Shown here in pieces: positions 55,990-64,000 of a DNA stretch of 64,000 nucleotides. The position numbers and the translations under genes were made by a program. The DNA is from DASQBT01 sp963746955 (lineage in GTDB: Bacteria > Pseudomonadota > Gammaproteobacteria > Burkholderiales > Thiobacillaceae): assembly GCA_963746955.1 (NCBI GenBank), contig CAVVDR010000006.1:1-64000 (forward strand). Reading direction: 5' to 3'. The notes under the pieces are model-generated. The model ran no database searches, was not told the DNA's origin, and saw only the letters and a list, made by a program, of their open reading frames with translations. Numbering within the stretch: position 1 is the stretch's first letter; every line of letters begins with the position of its first letter.

Positions 55990-56627
55990 CCCTGGCCCGT
56001 TATCGCTATATCGTCGTGGAAGGCCCCATCGGCGTGGGCAAATCCAGCCTGGCGCGGCGCCTCGCCGAACATCTGGGCGCAGACAGCCTGATGGAAAACG
56101 TCGCCGACAATCCCTTTCTGCCGCGTTTCTATCAGGATCCCCGGCGCTATGCGCTGCCCACCCAACTGCACTTTCTGTTCGACCGTGCCCGGCAGGTGAG
56201 GGAGCTGGCCCAGGGCGACCTGTTTCGCAAAACCATCGTCGCGGATTTTCTGCTCGACAAGGACATGCTGTTTGCGCGCCTCAATCTTGACGACGATGAG
56301 TACTCCCTCTACGAAAAAGTCTACGCCGACCTGAAATTGCAAGCGCCCGATCCCGACCTGGTGATCTATCTGCAGGCGCCTGTGGAGGCCTTGCAGGAAC
56401 GGGTGAGGCGTCGCGGCATCGATTTTGAGCAGGGCATGAAGGGCGATTACCTCAGACGCCTGGTCGAGGCCTACAGCGAGTTCTTCCACCGCTACCACGC
56501 CGCTCCGGTGTTGATGGTAAACAGCGAAAACCTGAACTTCGTCAAGTTGAAAGGCGACTTCGATCTGCTGCTGGAACGCATGGCGAAGATGCGCGGGCCA
56601 CGGGAATTCTTCTCTCGCGCGGCGTAA
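55986..56627 (+). CDS. Deoxynucleoside kinase family protein
   Basis: A 213-residue P-loop kinase of the dNK/deoxyguanosine kinase family. Walker A is GPIGVGKSS (residues 13-21), the substrate ENVADNPFLPRFYQD and the DRA/ERS-type FDRARQV motif follow, then the LID region RVRRRGIDFE. It phosphorylates deoxynucleosides for salvage. The folK-dnk-panB order is common in betaproteobacteria. Confidence 0.9.
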   Translation: MTLARYRYIVVEGPIGVGKSSLARRLAEHLGADSLMENVADNPFLPRFYQDPRRYALPTQLHFLFDRARQVRELAQGDLFRKTIVADFLLDKDMLFARLNLDDDEYSLYEKVYADLKLQAPDPDLVIYLQAPVEALQERVRRRGIDFEQGMKGDYLRRLVEAYSEFFHRYHAAPVLMVNSENLNFVKLKGDFDLLLERMAKMRGPREFFSRAA

Positions 56628-56733
56628 TGTTTGTGCACAATGAGAACATTAGAAAGAACTTGGCTCGTGGTCTTTCGTTGCGTACCCCGCACTTCTCCTC
56701 CAATTCCATCGTCCTCGTCGTAAGAGACTTTCC

Positions 56734-57540
56734 ATGTCAGCGTCGACTCGCTTGGTAACCCTCTCCACCCTGCACCACCTGCGCCAGCAGGGCGAGAAGA
56801 TTGCTGTGCTCACTGCCTACGACGCCGGATTTGCGCACCTTGCCGAAGAAGCCGGGGTGGAAGTGATACTGGTGGGCGATTCCCTCGGCATGGTGGTGCA
56901 GGGCCACGCCTCCACCCTGCCGGTCAAGCTGGCGGAAATGAGTTATCACACGCGTTGTGTGGCGCGTGGCGTCCAGCGGGCCTTGATCATGTCAGATATG
57001 CCCTTTGCCAGCTTCCAGCAAAGCCCCGAGCAGGCCTACGCCTCAGCCGCGCGGCTCATGGCCGCAGGCGCCAACATGGTCAAGCTGGAAGGCGGCGCCG
57101 TCATGCTGGAAACTGTGCGCTTCCTGGTGCAGCGCGGCATCCCGGTGTGCGCGCATCTGGGCTTGCTGCCCCAGTCCGTCAATCAGCTAGGTGGCTACAA
57201 GGTTCAGGCCCGGGACGCGTCAAGCGCGAACCAGTTGCTGGCCGACGCCCGGGCCCTGGAACAGGCCGGCGCGGGACTGCTGGTGCTGGAAGCGATTCCT
57301 GCAATACTGGGCAGTCAGGTGACTGAATCCCTCGCCATCCCAACCATAGGCATCGGCGCCGGCCCCGACTGCAGCGGCCAGGTCCTGGTGCTGCAGGACG
57401 TGCTCGGCGTCTATCCCCAGCCGCCCAAATTCTCCAAGAACTTCATGGCTGGGGCCGGTTCCATCCAGGGAGCCCTCAAGGCCTATGTTGCCGCGGTGAA
57501 ATCCGGCACTTTCCCAGGGCCGGAGCACTGTTTTCAATAG
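56734..57540 (+). CDS. panB: 3-methyl-2-oxobutanoate hydroxymethyltransferase
   Basis: A 268-residue (beta/alpha)8 enzyme that makes ketopantoate from ketoisovalerate and methylene-tetrahydrofolate. LTAYDAGFAHLAEEAGVEVILVGDSLGMVVQGH holds the metal aspartates, VKLEGGAVM and AHLGLLPQSVNQLGGYKVQ the catalytic core, and PTIGIGAGPDCSGQVLVLQDVLG the C-terminus. First of panBCD; panC starts five bases after. Confidence 0.96.
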   Translation: MSASTRLVTLSTLHHLRQQGEKIAVLTAYDAGFAHLAEEAGVEVILVGDSLGMVVQGHASTLPVKLAEMSYHTRCVARGVQRALIMSDMPFASFQQSPEQAYASAARLMAAGANMVKLEGGAVMLETVRFLVQRGIPVCAHLGLLPQSVNQLGGYKVQARDASSANQLLADARALEQAGAGLLVLEAIPAILGSQVTESLAIPTIGIGAGPDCSGQVLVLQDVLGVYPQPPKFSKNFMAGAGSIQGALKAYVAAVKSGTFPGPEHCFQ

Positions 57541-57545
57541 GGGCC

Positions 57546-58406
57546 ATGCAGCTCGTTCCATCCCCAGACGAACTGCGCAAAGCGTTGGCCGGGCAACCGG
57601 CGTGCGCCTTTGTCCCCACCATGGGCAACCTGCACGCGGGCCATCTGTCCCTGGTCAAGCAGGCCCGGTCGAGCGGTCGGCCGGTGGTGGCGAGCATCTT
57701 CGTCAATCCGCTGCAATTTGGCGCCGACGAGGATTTCGAATCCTATCCGCGCACGCTTGAGGCGGACTGTGCACTGCTCGAAGGCGAGGCCGATGTCGTC
57801 TTCACACCGTCTATCGCGGACCTGTATCCAGTGCCCCAGCGGTTCTATGTGACGCCGCCCGATGAACTGGCCAAAGACCTGTGCGGAGCCTTCCGTCCCG
57901 GGCATTTTCGCGGCGTGGCCACGGTGGTCTTGAAGCTGTTCAATCTGGTGCAGCCGGCCCTGGCGTTTTTTGGCAAAAAGGATTACCAGCAACTGGCAGT
58001 GATCCGGCAAATGACGGCGCAGTTCAATCTGCCGATCGATATCCTCGCCGGTGAGACCGTACGCGCTACTGACGGCTTGGCCCTGTCGTCCCGCAATGCT
58101 TATCTTTCCAGTGAAGAGCGGCGGGAAGCGCCGCGCCTCTTCCGGGCCTTGAAGACTTTGGTTGATCAGCTAAACGCTGGAAGCCGACACTTTTCCGCCC
58201 TTGAGGCCACGGGCTGGCAAACTCTGGAATCCGCTGGCTGGAAGGTGGACTATATGGCCATCCGTCGTCCGGACCTTACCCGCCCCGACACGTCCGACAC
58301 GCAGTTCGTGGTGCTGGGCGCTGCCCGTCTCGGCAAGACCCGGCTCATCGACAACCTGGAAGTTGGGCTTTCAGGCCCACCCGTTTATAATTTAAGCCTT
58401 TCCTAA
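57546..58406 (+). CDS. panC: Pantothenate synthetase
   Basis: A 286-residue enzyme that joins pantoate and beta-alanine with ATP. PTMGNLHAGHLSLV carries the HIGH-like site, VASIFVNPLQFG the pantoate pocket, FGKKDYQQLAVIRQM and the KMSKS-like LSSRNAYLS loop follow. It starts with MQLVPSPDELRKAL. Stop is 16 bases before panD. Confidence 0.96.
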   Translation: MQLVPSPDELRKALAGQPACAFVPTMGNLHAGHLSLVKQARSSGRPVVASIFVNPLQFGADEDFESYPRTLEADCALLEGEADVVFTPSIADLYPVPQRFYVTPPDELAKDLCGAFRPGHFRGVATVVLKLFNLVQPALAFFGKKDYQQLAVIRQMTAQFNLPIDILAGETVRATDGLALSSRNAYLSSEERREAPRLFRALKTLVDQLNAGSRHFSALEATGWQTLESAGWKVDYMAIRRPDLTRPDTSDTQFVVLGAARLGKTRLIDNLEVGLSGPPVYNLSLS

Positions 58407-58422
58407 TAAGGGAGCACCGATC

Positions 58423-58803
58423 ATGCAAAGAACGATGCTCAAGTCCAAGCTGCACCGGATCAGGGTCACCCATTCTGAACTTCACTACGAGGGCTCCTGC
58501 GCCATTGACCTGGACCTGCTTGAGGCTGCCGATATTCACGAGTATGAGCAGATTCAGATGTACAACGTGACCAATGGTAAGCGCTTCACCACCTATGCCA
58601 TCGGCGCGGCGCGCGGCTCAGGGATCATTTCAGTAAATGGCGCCGCAGCCCACAAGGCCAATCCTGGCGATATCGTGATCATCGCCACGTACGCGATCTA
58701 CAGCGAGCTGGAATTGGCCCGCTACCAGCCCAATCTGGTGTACGTCGATGAACGGAACTGCATCGTTGACCAGCGAACTTCGATCCCTGTTCAAGCCGCC
58801 TGA
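58423..58803 (+). CDS. panD: Aspartate 1-decarboxylase proenzyme
   Basis: A 126-residue pyruvoyl-dependent enzyme that makes beta-alanine. Self-cleavage occurs at Gly24-Ser25 in HYEGSCAID, generating the pyruvoyl group; YNVTNGKRFTTYAI and NGAAAHKANPGDIVIIATYA complete the active site. AAGGGAG precedes ATG 58423, which gives the standard Ser25 numbering. Confidence 0.96.
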   Translation: MQRTMLKSKLHRIRVTHSELHYEGSCAIDLDLLEAADIHEYEQIQMYNVTNGKRFTTYAIGAARGSGIISVNGAAAHKANPGDIVIIATYAIYSELELARYQPNLVYVDERNCIVDQRTSIPVQAA

Positions 58804-58855
58804 TCAACATGAGGAAATCGAGCTAGCCACGGGTTAGCCAATTCTCCCTCTTCCA

Positions 58856-58890
58856 CCACCGGACGCGCGATTCCGCATCCGGCGGTTCTT
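58856..58890 (+). terminator. Terminator after panBCD
   Basis: A 12-bp stem with two mismatches, CCACCGGACGCG and CGCATCCGGCGG, then TTCTT. The rest of 58804-59084 has no gene that I can support. Confidence 0.55.
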
Positions 58891-59084
58891 AAAGAGCACG
58901 GGAATCGTCGCACGGTATAGAGAAGCGACCCCATATCCAGACGATCCAGGGAAGGACTTCTGGAAGGCTTGATTCAGTTGGCTGGCGCCACTGTTCTGCC
59001 ACGATCCCCATTCGTTTGAGGCCACGCAAGCAGAGCAATTCCACCTCCAAGCAAATGTGCCCCGCCCGGTACAGGCAAAGAAAA

Positions 59085-59106
59085 AGCGGGCCAAGGCCCG
59101 CTTCTT
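59085..59106. terminator. Terminator of the BI-1 gene
   Basis: AGCGGGCC-AA-GGCCCGCT, preceded by AAAAA and followed by TTCTT, so it can act in both directions. It lies 16 bases from the stop of the minus-strand gene. Confidence 0.7.
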
Positions 59107-59121
59107 GAAGCACTTTCTATT

Positions 59122-59811
59122 TCAATCCCTGTTGCCCATCACGGCCATCAGAATATTCAGCAGATTGATGAACAAGTTGTAGATGTCCAGATAGATGGCC
59201 AGTGTCGCCATGATGTAATTGGTTTCGCCTCCGTTGACCACACGACTCACATCAAACAGCAGAAAACCGGAGAACAACAGCACGGCCACACCCGACAGCG
59301 CCAGAGCAAACGCCGGAATTTGAAAAAACAGATTGGCCAGGGACGCGACAATCAACAGCACGATGCCCACCATCAGGAACTTGCCGAGGAAGCTGAAGTC
59401 TCGCTTGGAGGTGGTGGCAATACCCGCCAGCACGAAGAAGATCGCGCTGGTTCCGCCCGCCGCCAATCCGATAATCTGGCCGCCGTTGGATAACCTCAAC
59501 GCGACCTGCAGGATCGGCCCCAGCAACAGGCCCATCATCAAGGTGAAAGCCAAGAGGAGCACAACGCCCAGCGGACTGTTGCGCGATGCGGATACGCCAA
59601 ACATGAGGCCCATCATGAGCGCGAAGGATCCGAGACCGAACATCATGGGATGCTGGGCGGCCCACGCAAAGTTCATGCTGGTACCGACAAGCGCCCCAAT
59701 CACCGTCGGAATCAAGGACAAGGCCAGGAGCATATAGGTGTTGCGCAGGACCTTGTTGCGCGAGACGGCCAAGTCGCCGGTCTGGGGAATCATCTGAATA
59801 TTGGGTTGCAT
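59122..59811 (-). CDS. Bax inhibitor-1/YccA family membrane protein
   Basis: A 229-residue protein with seven membrane segments. It belongs to the BI-1/TMBIM family: KVLRNTYMLLALSLIPTVIGAL at the start, NSPLGVVLLLAFTLMMGLLLGPIL, and the C-terminal LFDVSRVVNGGETNYIMATLAIYLDIYNLFINLLNIL with the conserved acidic residues of the proposed pH-sensing calcium leak. YccA of E. coli modulates FtsH. ATG 59811 is used rather than a TTG one codon before. Confidence 0.92.
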   Translation of the reverse strand: MQPNIQMIPQTGDLAVSRNKVLRNTYMLLALSLIPTVIGALVGTSMNFAWAAQHPMMFGLGSFALMMGLMFGVSASRNSPLGVVLLLAFTLMMGLLLGPILQVALRLSNGGQIIGLAAGGTSAIFFVLAGIATTSKRDFSFLGKFLMVGIVLLIVASLANLFFQIPAFALALSGVAVLLFSGFLLFDVSRVVNGGETNYIMATLAIYLDIYNLFINLLNILMAVMGNRD

Positions 59812-59942
59812 CAATGCGGTTCCTAAATTGAAAGATCAGACGCTAAGACTAACGGAACCGGCAATAGGTTTCAATCTTTCAGGCTGGGGAAAGATCAACG
59901 CATGCATTAGAATTACCCGTTTTACTGTCAATCGACTCTGCA

Positions 59943-61166
59943 ATGGCATTAATTGTCCAGAAATACGGCGGGACTTCAGTCGGAAGCCCCGAACGCATCC
60001 GAAACGTCGCGGAACGGGTGGCCAAATATCGGGCCCAAGGCCACCAGTTGGTGGTGGTGGTATCGGCCATGTCCGGCGAGACCAATCGCCTGATCGCCTT
60101 GGCAAAGCAGATCCAGGCCCAGCCCAATCCGCGCGAACTGGACGTGATGGTCGCAACCGGCGAGCAAGTCACCATTGCGCTGCTCGCCATGGCGCTCAAG
60201 GACCTCGGATTGAAAGCCAAGAGCTATACCGGCTGGCAGGTGCCCATCCATACCAACAACGCCTACACCAAGGCCCGGATCGAGGATATTGACGACAAGG
60301 CGCTACGCACCGATCTGGAAGCCGGCTACGTCATCGTCGTGGCAGGCTTCCAGGGAGTGGATGGTGGAGGCAACATCACCACCCTGGGACGCGGCGGTTC
60401 CGACACCACGGGGGTAGCCCTGGCGGCCGCGCTCAAAGCCGATGAATGTCAGATCTACACCGATGTAGACGGGGTCTACACTACCGATCCCCGCATCGTG
60501 CCGCAGGCGCGCAAACTCGACACCATCACGTTCGAGGAAATGCTTGAACTGTCCAGCCTCGGTTCCAAGGTATTGCAGATTCGCGCGGTCGAATTTGCCG
60601 GCAAGTACAAGGTTAAACTGCGGGTGTTGTCCAGCTTTGCCGAGGAAGGCGATGGCACCCTCATCACTTTCGAGGAAGACACTATGGAACAACCCATCAT
60701 CTCCGGTATTGCCTTCAATCGGGACGAAGCCAAAGTCACCGTTCTTGGCGTTCCAGACCGTCCCGGCGTGGCTTACCAAATCCTCGGCCCGGTGGCGGAT
60801 GCCAACGTCGACGTGGACATGATCATCCAGAACGTGGGGGCCAACAACACGACTGATTTCACCTTCACCGTGCACCGCAACGATTTCACCCGCACCATGG
60901 AAATCTGCAAGAACACGGCCGCATCAATCAACGCCCGCGAGGTGATGGGCGATGACAAGATCGCCAAAGTGTCGGCGGTGGGAGTAGGGATGCGCTCCCA
61001 CGTCGGCATCGCGCGCAGCATGTTCGAGGCCTTGGCCAAGGAAGGCATCAACATCCAGATGATCTCCACCTCTGAAATCAAGATTTCCGTTGTGGTGGAA
61101 GACAAGTACATGGAGTTGGCAGTGCGCGTCTTGCATCAGGCCTTCGGACTCGACAAGGCCGCCTGA
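59943..61166 (+). CDS. lysC: Aspartate kinase
   Basis: A 407-residue monofunctional kinase for the first step of Lys/Thr/Met synthesis. VQKYGGTSVGSPERI is the ATP-binding start, GRGGSDTTGVALAAAL and YTDVDGVYTTDPRIVP are in the catalytic domain, and two ACT domains follow (VTVLGVPDRPGVAYQIL; GVGMRSHVGIARSMFEALAKEGINIQMISTSEIKISVV), so lysine/threonine feedback is expected. An internal ATG (60684, MEQPIISGIAF) matches the usual internal start of a separate beta subunit. Confidence 0.95.
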   Translation: MALIVQKYGGTSVGSPERIRNVAERVAKYRAQGHQLVVVVSAMSGETNRLIALAKQIQAQPNPRELDVMVATGEQVTIALLAMALKDLGLKAKSYTGWQVPIHTNNAYTKARIEDIDDKALRTDLEAGYVIVVAGFQGVDGGGNITTLGRGGSDTTGVALAAALKADECQIYTDVDGVYTTDPRIVPQARKLDTITFEEMLELSSLGSKVLQIRAVEFAGKYKVKLRVLSSFAEEGDGTLITFEEDTMEQPIISGIAFNRDEAKVTVLGVPDRPGVAYQILGPVADANVDVDMIIQNVGANNTTDFTFTVHRNDFTRTMEICKNTAASINAREVMGDDKIAKVSAVGVGMRSHVGIARSMFEALAKEGINIQMISTSEIKISVVVEDKYMELAVRVLHQAFGLDKAA

Positions 61167-61227
61167 GCGCCCAATCGCCGTTCCGGGTGGCGCAATGAGC
61201 CGGGTTCCGGTATCATGCCGCCCTTCC

Positions 61228-61321
61228 GGAGACGTGGCCGAGAGGTCGAAGGCACTCCCCTGCTAAGGGAGCATACCGGCTTAAACCGGTATCAAGGGTT
61301 CGAATCCCTTCGTCTCCGCCA
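61228..61321 (+). tRNA. tRNA-Ser (GCT)
   Basis: A 94-base tRNA with a long variable arm (ACCGG-CTTAAA-CCGGT) and encoded CCA. The acceptor GGAGACG pairs with CGTCTCC; the anticodon arm CTCCC/GGGAG holds loop CTGCTAA with anticodon GCT. Confidence 0.95.
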
Positions 61322-61336
61322 ATTTTGGAAAGTCCC

Positions 61337-61463
61337 AGTGTCTTGCCGAATTGGGCAAGATGCGCGGGTGAGAACCCTTCCGGGTTCGCAGTGTATAATT
61401 TCGCCGTTTCCGTGCGCCCGTAGCTCAGCTGGATAGAGTACTTGGCTACGAACCAAGGGGTCC
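61337..61463 (+). repeat. 127-base tandem repeat holding a promoter and a 5' half tRNA-Arg
   Basis: The unit recurs at 61464-61590 with a few base changes. Each unit has a hairpin TCTTGCC-n6-GGCAAGA (61341-61360 and 61468-61487), a GAACCC-TTCC-GGGTTC hairpin, TATAAT (61394 and 61521) and the start of tRNA-Arg. In the first unit tRNA-Arg stops after the anticodon arm (61414-61462) and runs into the next unit. Confidence 0.85.
61414..61462 (+). pseudogene. Truncated tRNA-Arg (ACG), 5' half
   Basis: Forty-nine bases identical to the intact tRNA at 61541 through the acceptor 5' strand, D arm and anticodon arm (CTTGG-CTACGAA-CCAAG). There is no T arm or acceptor 3' strand. A TATAAT at 61394 could drive it. 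Confidence 0.85.
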
Positions 61464-61540
61464 GGTGTCTTGCCAAATTGGGCAAGATGCGCGGGTGAGA
61501 ACCCTTCCGGGTTCACAGTGTATAATTTCGCCGTTTCCGC

Positions 61541-61617
61541 GCGCCCGTAGCTCAGCTGGATAGAGTACTTGGCTACGAACCAAGGGGTCGGGAGTTCGAA
61601 TCTCTCCGGGCGCGCCA
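61541..61617 (+). tRNA. tRNA-Arg (ACG)
   Basis: A 77-base cloverleaf with CCA. The acceptor GCGCCCG pairs with CGGGCGC, the anticodon loop is CTACGAA, and the T arm is GGGAGTTCGAATCTCTC. A TATAAT lies at 61521-61526. Nothing is seen in 61618-61753. Confidence 0.96.
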
Positions 61618-61753
61618 CAAATTTGATGCCTTCAGGTCATCGTGCCGCTATGACGTTTTTCGTCTGGGTAGGCAGCGTAAGAAAGTCCCTTCTCGCCTGG
61701 GACCGTTTCTGAACTATTCAATACCGCGCTCCACCTGGAGTTGAGTCTGGCCG

Positions 61754-62824
61754 TCAATCGTACGATTGTTTAAACTGTCCAGCTGGCAACGGGGTAATCA
61801 ACCGCATCAATTTCCAGGCATGCTGCACCCCCGCGAAATAGAGGGCAAAGATGCCGGAAAACGCATAGAACAGAACCGCATCGGGCACGCGCCAGCGCCA
61901 GCCCAGAAAACCGACCAGGGCGAACACTGCCGCGGCCAGCAGAATAAAGCGTACGACCTGGCTGTCGGTATATCCAACACGTAAGAGAACGTGGTGAAGG
62001 TGGTCACGGCCGGGGTGAAACGGACTCTTCCCCTTGAGCATGCGTCGCAACATCAGACTTACCGTATCGCAAAGCGGAATTGCGAAGAACCACAGTGCAG
62101 CGGCCGGTGGAAGCAGATTTCTCCCACCCTGTGTGACCATGATCGCCGAAAAGCCCAGCAGAAAACCCAGCATCAGGCTGCCGGAATCCCCCATGAACAC
62201 TTTGGCATGACGCTGCCAAGGCAAACGCATATTGAAGAATAGAAATCCGATCAGCGCGCCTCCCAGGATGAGCAGAGCATGAAACTCCAACTTCATGTGT
62301 GACATATAGGCTGTAGCCATAAGGAAGGCAGCCGCGATCAACGCCAAACCCCCGGCCAAACCATCCATCCCATCTGAAAGATTGAGCGCGTTGGCCATGC
62401 CTACGGTTGCAAATATGGTCAACGCCACGGCCAGCGTTCCAACGAGAGTGACAGGACCAAATCCAAACAGGTCCCCCAACTGGGTAAGCTGCGCACCTGA
62501 AAACACAGCGATCATCAACGCAGCAACGCCTTGGCCGGCGAAACGGAGCGCCACCGGCAGGCCTTTCAAATCATCCAGAAAGCCGAGGACAACGATAATC
62601 GACGTGGCAGCAAAAACGCCCCAAAACGTTTCATTGTGGGCAAGTTGCCACAACGCGCATGCCCCTATCGCGAACGACATGGCCAAGCCCCCCACCACGG
62701 GGATGGCACCCTGGTGATGCTTGCGCTCATCGGGATGATCGAGCCAACCGTAATTATGTGCGGCCCAGATAAAGGCAGGCGTGGCCAGCAAAGTGAGAAT
62801 CAATCCAACGAACAACTGAATCAA
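61754..62824 (-). CDS. WecA/MraY-family undecaprenyl-phosphate sugar-1-phosphate transferase
   Basis: A 356-residue polytopic enzyme (about 11 segments) that links a sugar-1-phosphate, often GlcNAc, to undecaprenyl phosphate to start O-antigen or capsule units. Motifs: LDHPDERKHHQGAIPVVGG, VVLGFLDDLKGLP (DDxxD-like), ANALNLSDGMDGLAGGLALI, KVFMGDSGSLMLGFLLG and the His-rich loop FHPGRDHLHHVLL. WecA-like rather than MraY by the loop. Reads away from the tRNAs and sits beside a glycosyltransferase. Confidence 0.88.
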   Translation of the reverse strand: MIQLFVGLILTLLATPAFIWAAHNYGWLDHPDERKHHQGAIPVVGGLAMSFAIGACALWQLAHNETFWGVFAATSIIVVLGFLDDLKGLPVALRFAGQGVAALMIAVFSGAQLTQLGDLFGFGPVTLVGTLAVALTIFATVGMANALNLSDGMDGLAGGLALIAAAFLMATAYMSHMKLEFHALLILGGALIGFLFFNMRLPWQRHAKVFMGDSGSLMLGFLLGFSAIMVTQGGRNLLPPAAALWFFAIPLCDTVSLMLRRMLKGKSPFHPGRDHLHHVLLRVGYTDSQVVRFILLAAAVFALVGFLGWRWRVPDAVLFYAFSGIFALYFAGVQHAWKLMRLITPLPAGQFKQSYD

Positions 62825-63017
62825 ATAATTTCTCCCTGGACTCTCTGCGATATGCTGGGCCTGTTAAGGCACGCAAGACGGACCATATGCTCGCCAAGGC
62901 CGGAATGTAACATCAGTGACTGAGGCTGGCTATATAACCAAAGTCATAGAAAGCTCAGCCATTAATTTTGTCTATGAAATAAGATTCAGGTTATCAGTTT
63001 CAGTTTGACTACGGCAG
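62825..63017. promoter_or_regulatory. AT-rich region upstream of the WecA-like gene
   Basis: Between 62930 and 63000 the sequence is clearly AT-rich (TATATAACC, TTAATTTTG, TATGAAATAAG), a likely place for the promoter of the WecA-like gene. No gene is seen. Confidence 0.35.
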
Positions 63018-63197
63018 CTAAATTCTTAACAACCCCAGCTCGCACAAACGTGTTGCCGGAAAAGCCTTCCTGCCGCCCTTATCCTCGAGCCAACGCTTCA
63101 CCATTGAACGCCCCTTGGCCGCTTCGACCACTAGCCGCCGGGCGACATCGTCCGGCCCTCCCTGATCAACCTGACTTGGCAATTTCACCAATGACAT
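63018..63197 (-). CDS. Short frame overlapping the glycosyltransferase end
   Basis: Fifty-nine codons with protein-like composition: SQVDQGGPDDVARRLVVEAA, KGRSMVKRWLEDKGGRKAFP and TRLCELGLLRI. It overlaps the last 32 bases of the glycosyltransferase in another frame. It could be a small gene, or the tail of a neighbour or of the glycosyltransferase reached by another frameshift. Family not recognised. Confidence 0.3.
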   Translation of the reverse strand: MSLVKLPSQVDQGGPDDVARRLVVEAAKGRSMVKRWLEDKGGRKAFPATRLCELGLLRI

Positions 63198-64000
63198 CGA
63201 GATATCGATTGATCACGATCTGCTCGTCAAACTCACGCATCATCTTTTCACGCCCGCGCTGACCCATCGCCGCAAAATGATCGCGGTCCATTTCAATCAT
63301 TCGCAGCATCTTGTCCGCCAGATCGCCCACATCCCGCAAGCGGCACAAGAAACCTGTCACCCCATCGTCCACCGTATCCCGGCAGCCCGGCGCATCTGTG
63401 GTGATGATCGGCTTCGCCATGCTCGCAGCCTCCAACAGTGTCCGTGGACAACCCTCACGATAAACGACGGCAGCACCACACAGTCCGCCTCACGCAGATA
63501 GGGCAAGACATCGTCTGTCGAGCCCAGATAGCGAACCACACCCTCTCCACCCACGCCTCCACCTGCGAGCGCGGGGTATCGCCGAAGGGTTCTGCACATC
63601 CAGAAAGCCCAGCAAGCGAAACTCTGCCGCCGGATATTTCCGCCGCACCTTGCGCGCTGCCTCGACGTACTCCCCTACCCCCTTGTCCCACAGCAAACGC
63701 GCCACCAGCAAAAAAACAAATTCTCACGATTGGCAGGACTTCGCTTCTTTGCCTGAGGGGGAAGAACCGGAAGGGGAAAGTAGCCGCCTGCTCGACCGGT
63801 GCGAATCGCGCCAAATCCACCCCCGACCCTGGAATCCGTCTCCGCCTTACTCGCATCCACCAACCCCATGCGGACAAACATATCCAGGTCCTCCCGGTTC
63901 TGGAAAAACACCCGCGCCGCCCGTCCAAACGTAAAGCGGTATAACTGCTTGACCAGCCAGGTCAGGGGGCTGCGGCGGATGAATACACGGCCAAGACCGG
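63166..64000 (-). pseudogene. Group 4 glycosyltransferase, many frameshifts, 5' end outside window
   Basis: A GT4-type sugar transferase. In order on the minus strand: FFQNREDLDMFVRMGLVDAS, GSGVDLARFAPVEQAA, LVARLLWDKGVGEYVEAARK, FRLLGFLDVQNPSAIP, SQVEAWVE, VRYLGSTDDVLPYLREADCV and LEAASMAKPIITTDAPGCRDTVDDG. The E-x7-E type donor motif is split between frames. The pieces fall in different frames, requiring about six indels in 830 bases, yet each is well conserved. That pattern suggests sequencing errors near a contig end more than true decay. It likely works with the WecA-like enzyme in polysaccharide assembly. Confidence 0.75.

Noticed and set aside
58834..59094. Small minus-strand frame between panD and the BI-1 gene
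   Set aside because: Overlaps two hairpin terminators and has no conserved look.
61337..61600. Possible CRISPR-like repeat array
   Set aside because: Only two units of 127 bases, explained by tandem duplication of the tRNA-Arg promoter region.

Overview
This is a GC-rich chromosomal window. Gene content points to a betaproteobacterium, probably of the Nitrosomonadales or Rhodocyclales type: an EpsD-type prolyl isomerase next to a CAAX-protease-related membrane protein, a folK-dgk-panB-panC-panD run, an accA-tilS pair, RoxA, SlyD, HrpA and a YbhGFSR-type exporter. The taxon is inferred from gene content, not from rRNA, which is absent here.

Left end (1-9073) is a defence island. It holds a damaged type I restriction-modification set: hsdR in several frames and missing its 3' end, hsdM in three frames, and no hsdS. 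An AbiE-type (type IV) toxin-antitoxin pair sits between hsdR and hsdM, with a cluster of TGTCCAC-like sites in front of it. Downstream lie an NYN/PIN-like putative RNase and a NERD nuclease-UvrD-like helicase. Short GC-rich palindromes interrupt hsdR and hsdM five times, and one lies at an apparent deletion junction.

9074-27650 mixes housekeeping and accessory genes: NnrU, an MNT nucleotidyltransferase with a HepT remnant, a DEDDh exonuclease, DUF1993, a four-gene drug-export type ABC system, IF-1, a CPA1 Na+/H+ antiporter, a DsbA-like oxidoreductase, and a large PAS-GGDEF-EAL protein. The promoter and membrane N-terminus of that last gene are duplicated in tandem, including a sigma-54-type promoter. 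Four miniature inverted-repeat elements of one family (three here, one at 47981) lie against gene stop codons. A different element (27654-27872) fills the divergent region between roxA and bcp.

27920-40000 is mostly core metabolism and conserved unknowns: peroxiredoxin, SlyD, AccA, TilS, SrkA kinase, GST, a solitary HicA-like protein, a DUF455 ferritin-like protein, a PA0069-type radical SAM protein, nitroreductase, SseB and GlcD. 40051-46000 carries tRNA-Ala, tRNA-Glu and tRNA-Asp, an exopolysaccharide-type block (EpsD-like isomerase, CAAX-type protease, Gmd, Fcl for GDP-L-fucose), an orphan gene with a palindromic operator candidate, and tRNA-Arg(CCT).

46000-61170 contains a second peroxiredoxin, a diguanylate cyclase, a CDP-alcohol phosphatidyltransferase, HrpA (with an in-frame palindrome-derived insertion), a CbiM-like permease, a HAD hydrolase, PcnB-FolK-deoxynucleoside kinase, the pantothenate genes panBCD, a BI-1 family protein and LysC. 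The right end has tRNA-Ser, a tandem duplication that leaves half a tRNA-Arg in front of the intact one, a WecA/MraY-type sugar-phosphate transferase, and a group 4 glycosyltransferase split by many indels that runs off the window.
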